Origin: Cupriavidus consociatus
GTDB lineage: Bacteria; Pseudomonadota; Gammaproteobacteria; Burkholderiales; Burkholderiaceae
Direction of reading: 5' to 3'
NCBI RefSeq assembly: GCF_017814975.1
Contig: NZ_JAGIQA010000005.1
Span: forward strand, 1-64,000
Length of the DNA: 64,000 nucleotides
Below the pieces are notes generated by a model, which was given only the letters and a program-made list of their open reading frames with translations, was not told the origin of the DNA and ran no database searches. A program made the position numbers and the translations under genes. Numbering within the stretch: the stretch's first letter is position 1; each line of letters opens with the position of its first letter. Below are positions 25,455 to 33,529 of the stretch, one piece after another.

Positions 25455-27469
25455 TGGGGAGTGGAAACCGGCAGCGCCTCGGTCGCGCTGGGGCTGGCCG
25501 GCGCGCGCGCCAGCACCAGCGTGAACTGCGCGCCGCCGCCGGGCATGTTGGCCACGCTGAGCTGGCCGCCGAACTCGCGCACGATCGACGACGAGATCGC
25601 CAGCCCGAGTCCCAGGCCCTGCCCGGTTTCCTTGGTGGTGAAAAAGGGTTCGAACAGGCGCGGCAGCGCCTCCGGCGCGATGCCGGTGCCGTTGTCGCGC
25701 ACGGCGAGGGTGACGGTGCCGCTGTTGGTGCCGGTATCGGCCTGCACCTCGATGTCGATGCGGCCTTGCGCCGGCGCCGCCGAGGCGATGGCATCGAGCG
25801 CGTTGCCGATCAGGTTCAGCAGCACCTGTTCAAGCTTGAGTTCATCGGCACGCACGGACAGGCCCGGCTGTTCGTCGAGCCCGGCCACGCTGACCGTGAC
25901 CGCACCCAGCCGCGGCGCCAGCAGCGCCAGCACGTGGTCCAGCGCGGTGCGCACCACCACCGGCCGCCGCACGGGGCGCGCCTTGCCGGCGAACAGCTTG
26001 AGCTGGCCGGTGATCTTGCCCATGCGCTCGGTCAGGTCGGCGATGGCGGTCAGGTTGCCTTCGGCGGCAGCAAGCTGGCCGCGTTCCAGCAGCACGCGGG
26101 TGTTGTCGGAGAAAGTGCGCAGCGCCGCCAGCGGCTGATTCAGCTCATGCGTGATGCCGGCTGCCATCTGCCCCAGCGCCGCCAGCTTGCTGGCCTGCAC
26201 CAGTTCGTCCTGCGCCGCGCGCAGTTCGCTTTCGGCGCGGGTGCGCTCGGCCACCTGTTCCTCGAGCTTCTCGTTGATCGCCATCAGGTCGGCGGTACGC
26301 GCTTCCACGCGGCGTTCCAGCTCGTCGTAGGCCGCTTCCAGCAGTCGGCGGCTGTACTGCATGTCGCGCGCGCGCTGGCGGCGCTGGCGCCAGTTGACCA
26401 GCAGCAGGCAGATGCAGGCATAGGCCAGCGCCGCGGCCACGGTGGCGTTGCGCGCATTGGCCAGCACCGGTTCCAGCGGCGCCATGACCTGCATGGTCCA
26501 GTCGGCCGGACCCACCGTGCGGCCCAGTTCCAGGTAGCGGTCGGCGCGCGCGGTGGCGTCAGGGGTAAAAGTGGTGCGGGCCGCAGGCGACTCGTCGCGC
26601 ACGCGCACCAGCCGCGCGTTGGCGCCCAGCGTGGTCTGCGCGAGCCAGCGCGTAACGAGTGAGTCCAGCGGCTCCAGCGGCAGCGGCGTGACGGCGCGGC
26701 CGTGGTACTGGCGCGTGTTTTCCATCTCGGCCTGCAATGCCGGTGGCAGCGGTTGCAGCGTGCGGTACTGCCACGCCGGCACTGACGACAGGAAGATCAC
26801 GCCATGGTCGTCGCTGACCATCAGCGGCTCGGCGCCGCTGCCGGCGCGCTGGAACCACTCCAGGTTGAGCTTGACCACGGTGACGCCGATGACCTTGCCG
26901 CCGGATTCCACCGGCTGCGCGATGTAGTAGCCGGGTTCGTCGCTGGTGATGCCGATGGCGTAGAAGCGGCCCATCTTGCCGCCCGCAGCGATCTGGAAGT
27001 AGGGGCGAAAGCGGTAGTCGGTGCCGACGAAGCTGCCGGGCTGGCCATGGTTGCTGGCGGCCAGTGCAATGCCGTTGGCGGCGATCACGTAGGTGGCCGA
27101 CGCATGCGCGCGCCGGTTGACCTCGGCCAGGTAGTGATTGGCGGCGGCGACGCGCGCCGGGTCGTGGGGGGATTCGAGCAGCCCGCGCACGAAGGGGTGC
27201 AGCGACACCAGCGCGGGCAGGAATTCGTAGCGGTCGAGGGTGCTTTCGAGCGTGGCGGCGTAGCGGTCGGCACGCGTGGCCGTGCTCTGCTGCAGCGCGG
27301 CCAGGCCACGCTGGAACGACACCAGCCAGGTCAGGCCGCACAGCAACAGCAGGCCAACGGCCAGTGCGACGGCGAAGCCCCACCACCGGCCGCTGCCGGT
27401 GTCCGGCGCATGTACCGCGCGGGTGGCGGCGGGATCATGCACGGCTAGGAAATCGTCGGAGTGTGGCAT
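25451..27469 (-). CDS. dctB: C4-dicarboxylate sensor histidine kinase DctB
   Basis: A 672-residue membrane kinase. First span at about residues 29-50, a large periplasmic double-PAS sensor domain (DRYEFLPALVSLHPFV, GTDYRFRPYF, YYIAQPVESGG) to about residue 330, second span, a coiled-coil linker, the H-box AAGITHELNQPLAALRTFSDN and an ATPase domain (NLIGNALDAI, GLGLGLAISSSIV). It senses periplasmic succinate, fumarate or malate and phosphorylates DctD. I chose ATG 27469; a TTG four codons upstream is possible. Confidence 0.94.
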   Translation of the reverse strand: MPHSDDFLAVHDPAATRAVHAPDTGSGRWWGFAVALAVGLLLLCGLTWLVSFQRGLAALQQSTATRADRYAATLESTLDRYEFLPALVSLHPFVRGLLESPHDPARVAAANHYLAEVNRRAHASATYVIAANGIALAASNHGQPGSFVGTDYRFRPYFQIAAGGKMGRFYAIGITSDEPGYYIAQPVESGGKVIGVTVVKLNLEWFQRAGSGAEPLMVSDDHGVIFLSSVPAWQYRTLQPLPPALQAEMENTRQYHGRAVTPLPLEPLDSLVTRWLAQTTLGANARLVRVRDESPAARTTFTPDATARADRYLELGRTVGPADWTMQVMAPLEPVLANARNATVAAALAYACICLLLVNWRQRRQRARDMQYSRRLLEAAYDELERRVEARTADLMAINEKLEEQVAERTRAESELRAAQDELVQASKLAALGQMAAGITHELNQPLAALRTFSDNTRVLLERGQLAAAEGNLTAIADLTERMGKITGQLKLFAGKARPVRRPVVVRTALDHVLALLAPRLGAVTVSVAGLDEQPGLSVRADELKLEQVLLNLIGNALDAIASAAPAQGRIDIEVQADTGTNSGTVTLAVRDNGTGIAPEALPRLFEPFFTTKETGQGLGLGLAISSSIVREFGGQLSVANMPGGGAQFTLVLARAPASPSATEALPVSTPQ

Positions 27470-27570
27470 CGGCGCGCGCAAGGGCTGTCGCGCCGATGAT
27501 ACCCGCTGGCGGGCGGCCGCGGCAGCCGCTCATGCAGCTACCCATGCGGCCAATCCCACCGCGGAGCAAC

Positions 27571-28875
27571 TTAGCGGGCGCCCTGGCCGGCCTGGGCAAG
27601 CTCGTCGCCATCGCCCACATCGCCGCCGCCCTGCAGTACCTGCACCAGGCGCTTGCGGTCCAGCTCGCGTTCCCATGCCGACACCACCACCGTGGCCACG
27701 CCATTGCCGATGATGTTGGTCAGCGCGCGGCACTCGCTCATGAAGCGGTCGATGCCCAGGATCAGCACCATGCCTGCCACCGGGATGGTCGGCACCACCG
27801 CCAGCGTCGCTGCCAGCGTGATGAAGCCCGAGCCGGTCACGCCGCTGGCGCCCTTGGAGGTAATCATCGCCACCGCCAGGATGGTCAACTGCTGCATCCA
27901 CGTCAGTTCGATGCCGGTCGCCTGCGCAATGAAGATCACCGCCATCGTCATGTAGATGTTGGTGCCGTCCAGGTTGAACGAATAGCCGGTAGGCACCACC
28001 AGGCCCACCACCGACTTGGAGCAGCCCAGCTTCTCCAGCTTCTCCATCATGTGCGGCAGCGCGGCCTCGGACGAGCTGGTGCCCAGCACGATCAGCAGCT
28101 CTTCCTTGATGTACGAGATAAAGCGCACGATGCTGAAGCCGGTCATGCGCGCGATCGTGCCCAGCACCACCAGCACGAAGATGATGGCCGTGAAGTAGAA
28201 GGTGCCGATCAGCTTGAGCAGCGGCACCAGCGAGCCCAGGCCGTACTTGCCGATGGTGAACGCCATCGCGCCGAAGGCACCGATCGGGGCCACCTTGGTG
28301 ATCACGTGCACGATATGGAAGAACACCTTGGAAACCTGCTCGATCAGCTGCACCACGAAGCGGGCGCGTTCGCCGAGCGTGGCCAGCGCGGCGCCGAAGA
28401 ACAGCGACACCAGCAGGATCTGCAGGATGTCGCCGTTGGCGAAGGCGCTGAAGACCGTTTCCGGGATGATGTGCATGAAGAACTCGACCGTGCTCTGGCC
28501 GTGCGCCTTCGATACGTATTGCGCGATCGCCTTGGTGTCCAGCGTCGACGGGTCGATGTTGAAGCCCACGCCCGGCTTGAGCAGGTGCGCGGCGCCCAGG
28601 CCGATCAGCAGCGCGAAGGTCGACACCACTTCAAAGTAGAGCAGCGCCTTGCCGCCGACGCGGCCGACCTTCTTCATGTCGCTCATGCCGGCCATGCCGG
28701 TCACCACGGTACAGAAAATGATCGGGCCGATGATCATCTTGATCAGCTTGATGAAGCCATCGCCCAGCGGCTTCATGGCCACGCCCGTATCGGGCCAGTA
28801 ATGCCCGAGCAGGATGCCGACCAGGATGGCGAACAGCACCTGCACATACAGGATCTTGTAGAAGGGTTTCTTCAT
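27571..28875 (-). CDS. dctA: C4-dicarboxylate transporter DctA
   Basis: A 434-residue secondary transporter of the DAACS family that imports succinate, fumarate and malate with protons or sodium. The N-terminus [17 protein letters not shown] and motifs [49 protein letters not shown] and [13 protein letters not shown] are all characteristic of DctA. The ATG at 28875 gives the standard family start; the frame extends upstream into the promoter and is not coding there. It is followed by dctB-dctD on the same strand after a 101-bp gap. Confidence 0.96.
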   Translation of the reverse strand: MKKPFYKILYVQVLFAILVGILLGHYWPDTGVAMKPLGDGFIKLIKMIIGPIIFCTVVTGMAGMSDMKKVGRVGGKALLYFEVVSTFALLIGLGAAHLLKPGVGFNIDPSTLDTKAIAQYVSKAHGQSTVEFFMHIIPETVFSAFANGDILQILLVSLFFGAALATLGERARFVVQLIEQVSKVFFHIVHVITKVAPIGAFGAMAFTIGKYGLGSLVPLLKLIGTFYFTAIIFVLVVLGTIARMTGFSIVRFISYIKEELLIVLGTSSSEAALPHMMEKLEKLGCSKSVVGLVVPTGYSFNLDGTNIYMTMAVIFIAQATGIELTWMQQLTILAVAMITSKGASGVTGSGFITLAATLAVVPTIPVAGMVLILGIDRFMSECRALTNIIGNGVATVVVSAWERELDRKRLVQVLQGGGDVGDGDELAQAGQGAR

Positions 28876-28963
28876 GGTGTCGTCCTCGGTGTTGACCGTA
28901 CCCGGGGCGATGGCGCCGCGGGCGCGCGCCGTCAGGGTTGCGGCGCGTTCAGGGACGGGAATT

Positions 28964-28979
28964 TGCAACCGGCATGCCA
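28964..28979 (-). promoter_or_regulatory. Sigma-54 promoter of dctA
   Basis: Read on the minus strand: TGGCATG-CCGG-TTGCA, matching the -24/-12 consensus (TGGCACG-N4-TTGCA) at all but one position and with GG and GC correctly spaced. The implied transcript start is near 28950, about 75 bp upstream of the dctA ATG. Confidence 0.8.
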
Positions 28980-29050
28980 GTCCAACTGGTATCGCTAACT
29001 GATTGATTCACAAGAAAACGCGGGTTCTGCCGGGACGTGGTGCCTCCGGG

Positions 29051-29091
29051 ATTCCGGAAATCCGGAATCCGGGCTTCCGGAGATTCGGAAT
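29051..29091. promoter_or_regulatory. Tandem palindromes, probable DctD activator sites
   Basis: ATTCCGGA-AA-TCCGGAAT (29051-29068) is a perfect 8-bp inverted repeat. CTTCCGGA-GA-TTCGGAAT (29074-29091) is a second, slightly degenerate copy, 23 bp centre to centre. They lie about 75-125 bp upstream of the dctA sigma-54 element, the usual place for an enhancer-binding activator. Assignment to DctD is inference from location. Confidence 0.6.
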
Positions 29092-29271
29092 GCCGAGGCC
29101 GGCAAAGGTGGCCGAGTCGCCACCTGAACGGCCGGCATGCACGGTCATTGGCGTGGCGCGGGTGCCGGAAGGCGCAGGCGTGCCGCCATGACGCCGTATA
29201 ATTCCGAGCTTCCGTTCAATGTCCCGCGGCCACGCCACCGCGCGGGCCCGCCCTTCTTGTCACCGCATCGC

Positions 29272-29592
29272 ATGAGCAGCTACTACCAGCACCACGTCTT
29301 CTTCTGCCTGAACCAGCGCGAGGCCGGCGAGAACTGCTGCGCCAATTTCAACGCCAAGGCCATGCAGGAATACGCCAAGAAGCGCTGCAAGGAACTCGGC
29401 ATTGCCGGCGGCGAAGGCCGCGTGCGCATCAACAAGGCGGGCTGCCTGAACCGTTGTGAACTCGGACCTGTGCTGGTGGTCTACCCCGAGGCAATTTGGT
29501 ACACCTTTGTGGACGAGAACGACATCGATGAAATCATCGACAGCCACCTGCTCAACGGCAAGCCGGTCGAGCGGCTGATGGTGGACCGCTGA
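29272..29592 (+). CDS. Thioredoxin-like 2Fe-2S ferredoxin domain protein
   Basis: A 106-residue protein of the (2Fe-2S) ferredoxin family with thioredoxin-like fold. Cluster ligands are probably among the cysteines in FFCLNQREAGENCC (residues 11-23) and in GCLNRCELGPVLVVYPE (cysteines about 58 and 62). It would carry electrons in the cytoplasm; the partner is not known. The ATG at 29272 begins the conserved HHVFFC segment; a TATAAT-like -10 lies at 29197-29202. It is divergent from dctA. Confidence 0.85.
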   Translation: MSSYYQHHVFFCLNQREAGENCCANFNAKAMQEYAKKRCKELGIAGGEGRVRINKAGCLNRCELGPVLVVYPEAIWYTFVDENDIDEIIDSHLLNGKPVERLMVDR

Positions 29593-29767
29593 ACGAGAAA
29601 CGAACCCGCGGCGCTGCCGATGCCGCAGCGCCGATGCCAGACACCGCCGCCCGCACGCCGGACGGTTTTTTCATTTTTTGCCCCGGGATTTCCGGGTTTG
29701 AGCCAGCCGGCGTATCACCATCCTGAAGCGCCATCCTGAACGCCTCCTGATTGCCCCTGACCGCCCT

Positions 29768-30409
29768 ATGAACGCGCATACCCAGGTACTTTCCATCGCC
29801 GGCCCCGTCGGCGCGATCGACGTTTCGGTGGACCTGCCGCAAGGCGAGCCACGGGGCCTGGCGCTGGTCGCGCATCCGCACCCGCTGTTCGGCGGCACCA
29901 AGGACAACAAGGTCGCGCAGACGCTGGCGCGCGCCTTCGTGCAGCTGGGCTATGCCACCGTGCGCCCCAATTTCCGCGGCGTCGGCGCGACCGCTGGCGA
30001 GCATGACAATGGCGTCGGCGAGCAGGACGACTTGCTGGCAGTCGTCGCCTGGATGCGCGAGCAGACCGCGTGGTCGGCGCAGGCCGCGACGCTGCCGCTG
30101 GCGCTGGGCGGCTTTTCCTTCGGCAGCTTCGTCAGCACGCATGTGGCCCGCCGCCTGGCCCAGGCCGGCACGCCGGCGCAGCGCCTGGTGCTGGTAGGGA
30201 CCGCCGCGAGCCGCTGGCAGGTGGCCGAAGTGCCCGCCGACACGATCGTCATACACGGCGAGCAGGATGACACCGTGCCGCTCGCCAGCGTGCTCGACTG
30301 GGCGCGCCCGCAGGAGCTGCCGGTGATCGTGATCCCCGGCGCCGACCATTTCTTTCACCGCAAGCTGCACCTGATCAAGCAGCTCGTCGTCAACGCGTGG
30401 GACCGGTGA
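29768..30409 (+). CDS. Alpha/beta hydrolase family protein
   Basis: A 213-residue alpha/beta hydrolase. The N-terminal HPHPLFGGTKDNKV segment, the nucleophile elbow GFSFGS (serine near residue 115), the aspartate in HGEQDDTVP and the histidine in PGADHFFHRKL form a complete catalytic set. This subgroup is often annotated as a dienelactone hydrolase-like or CoA-conserved protein; the substrate is unknown. It lies 175 bp after the 2Fe-2S gene, with no strong ribosome site. Confidence 0.85.
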   Translation: MNAHTQVLSIAGPVGAIDVSVDLPQGEPRGLALVAHPHPLFGGTKDNKVAQTLARAFVQLGYATVRPNFRGVGATAGEHDNGVGEQDDLLAVVAWMREQTAWSAQAATLPLALGGFSFGSFVSTHVARRLAQAGTPAQRLVLVGTAASRWQVAEVPADTIVIHGEQDDTVPLASVLDWARPQELPVIVIPGADHFFHRKLHLIKQLVVNAWDR

Positions 30410-30475
30410 GCGGCGCCGCTTAGCCAGCGCGCTATCCCGTCCCGCACGATCCCTTTCTTGTCGGAAACAGAAACA

Positions 30476-31684
30476 ATGCTGAATAGAGCCACGACACGCC
30501 TTTCCTCCGCCTTTGCACCCGCCGCCATCGTCGCAGCCGTCGCCACGGCCACGCTGGCCGCCGCGCCCGCCGCCGTCCTTGCGCAGGGCGTGCCGATGCC
30601 GCAGGTCGCCGCCAAGTCGTGGATGCTGTATGACGTGACCAGCGGCCAGGCACTGGCCTCGCAGAATGCCGACCAGCGCATCGAGCCGGCCTCGCTGACC
30701 AAGCTGATGACCGCCTACCTGGCGTTCGAGGCACTCAAGGAAAAGCGCCTGACGCTGGAACAGACCGTGGTGCCGACCAACCTGGTGCTCAAGGTCAAAA
30801 GCGACGAGTCGCGCATGTTCATCGAGCCCAACAAGCCGGTCAGCGTGCAGGACCTGCTGCTGGGCCTGATCGTGCAGTCGGGCAACGACGCCGCGCTGGC
30901 GCTGGCCGAGGCCGTGGGCGGCTCGGAAGAGGGCTTCGTCGCGATGATGAACCGCGAGGCCCAGCGCATGGGCATGAAGAGCACCCACTTCACCAACACC
31001 GACGGCATTCCCGACCCGAACCACTACACCACCGCGGTGGACCTGGCGACGCTGACCACGCACCTGATCAAGGACTTCCCCGAGTACTACGCCATGTACT
31101 CGCAGAAGGAGTTCACCTATAACAAGATCAGGCAGCCCAACCGCAACCGCCTGCTGTACATCGACCCGACCGTGGACGGCGTCAAGACCGGCCACACCAA
31201 GTCCGCCGGCTATTGCCTGATCTCGTCGGCACAGCGCCCGCTGGCGAATGTGCCCAACGGCCAGCGCCGCCTGATCTCGATCGTGATCGGCACCACCACC
31301 GAACAGGTGCGCACGCAGGAAAGCCTGAAGATCCTCAACTACGGCTTCCAGTTCTTCGACACGCTGCGCCTGTACGACAAGGGCCAGGTGCTGGCCACGC
31401 CCGAGATCTACAAGGGCAAATCCGGCACGGTCAAGATCGGCGTGCAGCACGAGACCTTCGTCACCGTGCCCAAGGGCACCGGCGGTCGCCTGAAGCCGGT
31501 GCTGGAGCGCCAGGAACTGATGATCGCCCCGATCGCGGCGGGCCAGCAGGTGGGCATGGTCAAGCTGATGGACGGCACCAACAAGGTGGCCGAATTCCCC
31601 GTGGTGGCGCTGGAAGAAGTGCCCGAGGCCGGTTTCTTCGGCCGCCTGTGGGACACCATCCGCCTGTGGTTCAAGCGCAAGTGA
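30476..31684 (+). CDS. D-alanyl-D-alanine carboxypeptidase (DacA/DacC, PBP5/6 type)
   Basis: A 402-residue low-molecular-weight penicillin-binding protein that trims pentapeptides in the periplasm. Signal peptide to about residue 38 (ending VLAQG). Catalytic motifs: SxxK as SLTK in PASLTKLMTAY, SGN in VQSGNDAALAL, and KTG in VDGVKTGHTKSAGY. The C-terminal beta domain and an amphipathic anchor helix (FGRLWDTIRLWFKRK) are present, so full length. The ATG at 30476 begins the signal peptide; a TTG six codons upstream is less likely. The YbeD-family gene follows after 49 bp. Confidence 0.94.
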   Translation: MLNRATTRLSSAFAPAAIVAAVATATLAAAPAAVLAQGVPMPQVAAKSWMLYDVTSGQALASQNADQRIEPASLTKLMTAYLAFEALKEKRLTLEQTVVPTNLVLKVKSDESRMFIEPNKPVSVQDLLLGLIVQSGNDAALALAEAVGGSEEGFVAMMNREAQRMGMKSTHFTNTDGIPDPNHYTTAVDLATLTTHLIKDFPEYYAMYSQKEFTYNKIRQPNRNRLLYIDPTVDGVKTGHTKSAGYCLISSAQRPLANVPNGQRRLISIVIGTTTEQVRTQESLKILNYGFQFFDTLRLYDKGQVLATPEIYKGKSGTVKIGVQHETFVTVPKGTGGRLKPVLERQELMIAPIAAGQQVGMVKLMDGTNKVAEFPVVALEEVPEAGFFGRLWDTIRLWFKRK

Positions 31685-31733
31685 TTGGCATGCGCGGCCT
31701 GGGCATGCGCCGGGCTGCGCTGGAGAAAACGAC

Positions 31734-32042
31734 ATGACAGCCGACAACCAGGGCAGCGGCAACAAGCCCGGCGATATCCCGCCGGAACAGTCGCTGATCG
31801 AATACCCGAGTCATTTCCCGATCAAGGTGATGGGCGCGATGCAGGATGGCTTTGCCGAGGCCATCGTCACGCTGGTGCAGGAGTTCGATCCGGACTTCCA
31901 CGCGGGCAAGATGGAAATGCGGCCTTCGAGCAAAGGCAACTACCTCGGCCTGACCGTGACGGTGTGGGTGACCAGCCGGGAGCAGCTGGATGACCTGTAC
32001 CGGGCGCTGACTTCGCATCCGATGGTGAAGGTGGTGCTGTAA
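31734..32042 (+). CDS. DUF493 (YbeD) family protein
   Basis: A 102-residue protein of the YbeD/DUF493 family, which has an ACT-like fold: LIEYPSHFPIKVMGAM near residues 22-37 and the C-terminal strand pattern YLGLTVTVWVTSREQLDDLYRALTSHPMVKVVL. The function is not established. In E. coli ybeD lies between dacA and lipB; here the dacA-ybeD pair is kept but lipB does not follow. Confidence 0.9.
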   Translation: MTADNQGSGNKPGDIPPEQSLIEYPSHFPIKVMGAMQDGFAEAIVTLVQEFDPDFHAGKMEMRPSSKGNYLGLTVTVWVTSREQLDDLYRALTSHPMVKVVL

Positions 32043-32077
32043 GCAGGTCATCTTGTAAGACTAACGCTCCCTCTCTG

Positions 32078-32207
32078 TGCTCCCCTCTCCCGCCTGCGGG
32101 AGAGGGGCCGGGGGTGAGGGCAGGCGCTGGCATACCGACGCCGGTCACTTCGTTCGACACTCCGGCCCTCACCCCCAACCCCTCTCCCGCTCGCGGGAGA
32201 GGGGAGC
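32078..32207. repeat. Paired REP-like element upstream of the RlmI-type gene
   Basis: Left unit (about 32078-32120): GCTCCCCTCTCCCGC-CT-GCGGGAGAGGGG then GGGTGAGGG. Right unit (about 32146-32207): CACTTCGTTCGAC, CCGGCCCTCACCC, CCCCTCTCCCGC-TC-GCGGGAGAGGGGAGC. The spacer GGCGCTGGCA and the CACTTCGT block are shared with the element at 15556-15677. It fills most of the gap between the YbeD-family and methyltransferase genes. Confidence 0.9.
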
Positions 32208-32266
32208 CACTCCCGCAGCGTGTGAAGCGCGCGTCGGGCGCGGCATAGCCTCTTCCCCATACCAAC

Positions 32267-33463
32267 ATGAACACCATCACCCTGAAACCCGGCAAGGAAA
32301 AATCCCTGCTGCGCCGCCATCCGTGGATCTATGCCACCGGCATCGCCACCACCGAAGGCCGCTGCGAGCCGGGCTCGACCGTGACCGTGCGCGCCGCCGA
32401 CGGCCGCTTTTTGGCCAAGGCTGCCTACAGCCCCGAATCGCAGATCCGCGCGCGCGTGTGGACCTTCGACGAGAACGAGCCGGTCGACCACGCGCTGTTC
32501 AAGCGCCGCGTGGCCGCGGCCATCGCCTACCGGCGCCAGTGGGTGAAGGACAGCAACGCGGTGCGCCTGATCTTTGGCGAATCGGACCGGCTGCCAGGGC
32601 TGATCGTCGACTACTACGGCAGTGGAGAGACGGGCCAGCTGGTGTGCCAGTTCAATTCGGCCGGCGTCGAGCACTGGAAGACCGCGATCGTGCAGGCACT
32701 GGTCAAGGAGACCGGCTGTCCCAACGTCTACGAGCGTTCCGACGCCGCCGTGCGGCAGCGCGAAGGGCTGGACCTGGTGACCGGCGTGCTGGCCGGCGCC
32801 GAGCCCGATCCGGCGCTGTCGGTGACCGAGCATGGCGTGCGCTATTACGTCGACGTGCGCAACGGCCACAAGACCGGCTTCTATGTCGACCAGCGCGACA
32901 ACCGCAAGCTGGTGGGCGACCTGGCCGCAGGGCGCGAGGTGCTGAACTGCTTCTGCTATACCGGCGGCTTCTCGCTGGCCGCGCTGCGCGGCGGGGCAAA
33001 CTCGGTGACTTCGATCGATTCGTCGGGCGAGGCGCTGAAGATCGCCGCGGGCAACGTGACGCTGAACGGGTTTGATCCGGAGCGCGCGAGCTGGCTCGAC
33101 GCGGACGTGTTCAAGACGCTGCGCGAATTCCGCGCAGAAGGGCGTCAGTTCGACCTGATCGTGCTGGACCCGCCCAAGTTCGCGCCGTCGGCGCAGCATA
33201 TCGACCGCGCCGCGCGTGCGTACAAGGAGATCAACCTGGTCGGCACGCAGCTGCTGCGGCCGGGCGGTCTGCTGTTCACCTATTCGTGCTCGGGCGCGAT
33301 CAGCATGGAGCTGTTCCAGAAGATCGTGGCGGGCGCGGTGACCGATGCGCGGGCGGATGCGCGCATCCTGCGCAGGCTGTCGGCTGGCACCGATCACCCG
33401 ATGCTGGCGGCGTTTCCGGAAGGGGAGTATCTGAAGGGGTTGCTGCTGGAGAAGGTGGCTTAA
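32267..33463 (+). CDS. rlmI: Class I SAM-dependent rRNA methyltransferase, RlmI family
   Basis: A 398-residue methyltransferase with the RlmI layout: N-terminal PUA domain (residues 1-75, KPGKEKSLLRRHPWIYATGI), an EEHEA-like linker region and a C-terminal Rossmann domain with the SAM motif NCFCYTGGFSLAAL (about 227-240) and the catalytic DPPKFAPS (about 303-310). E. coli RlmI makes 5-methylcytosine at position 1962 of 23S rRNA. Length matches. The assignment within the COG1092 family is likely but not certain. Confidence 0.85.
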   Translation: MNTITLKPGKEKSLLRRHPWIYATGIATTEGRCEPGSTVTVRAADGRFLAKAAYSPESQIRARVWTFDENEPVDHALFKRRVAAAIAYRRQWVKDSNAVRLIFGESDRLPGLIVDYYGSGETGQLVCQFNSAGVEHWKTAIVQALVKETGCPNVYERSDAAVRQREGLDLVTGVLAGAEPDPALSVTEHGVRYYVDVRNGHKTGFYVDQRDNRKLVGDLAAGREVLNCFCYTGGFSLAALRGGANSVTSIDSSGEALKIAAGNVTLNGFDPERASWLDADVFKTLREFRAEGRQFDLIVLDPPKFAPSAQHIDRAARAYKEINLVGTQLLRPGGLLFTYSCSGAISMELFQKIVAGAVTDARADARILRRLSAGTDHPMLAAFPEGEYLKGLLLEKVA

Positions 33464-33477
33464 AGGAAGGGTTGTTT

Positions 33478-33507
33478 CTCCCCTCTCCCGCAAGCGGGAG
33501 AGGGGAG
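33478..33507. repeat. REP-like hairpin, head only, between convergent genes
   Basis: Perfect palindrome with arms CTCCCCTCTCCCGC around AA. It lies between the convergent RlmI-type and helicase genes, 14 bp after the former, and could act as a transcript barrier for both. Confidence 0.9.
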
Positions 33508-33529
33508 CAAACCGGCGCGAAGGCACAAC

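Noticed and set aside
29552..31765. Open frame of more than 700 codons opposite the hydrolase and D,D-carboxypeptidase
   Set aside because: It spans two well-supported genes and their gap on the opposite strand, which real genes rarely do; no family similarity.
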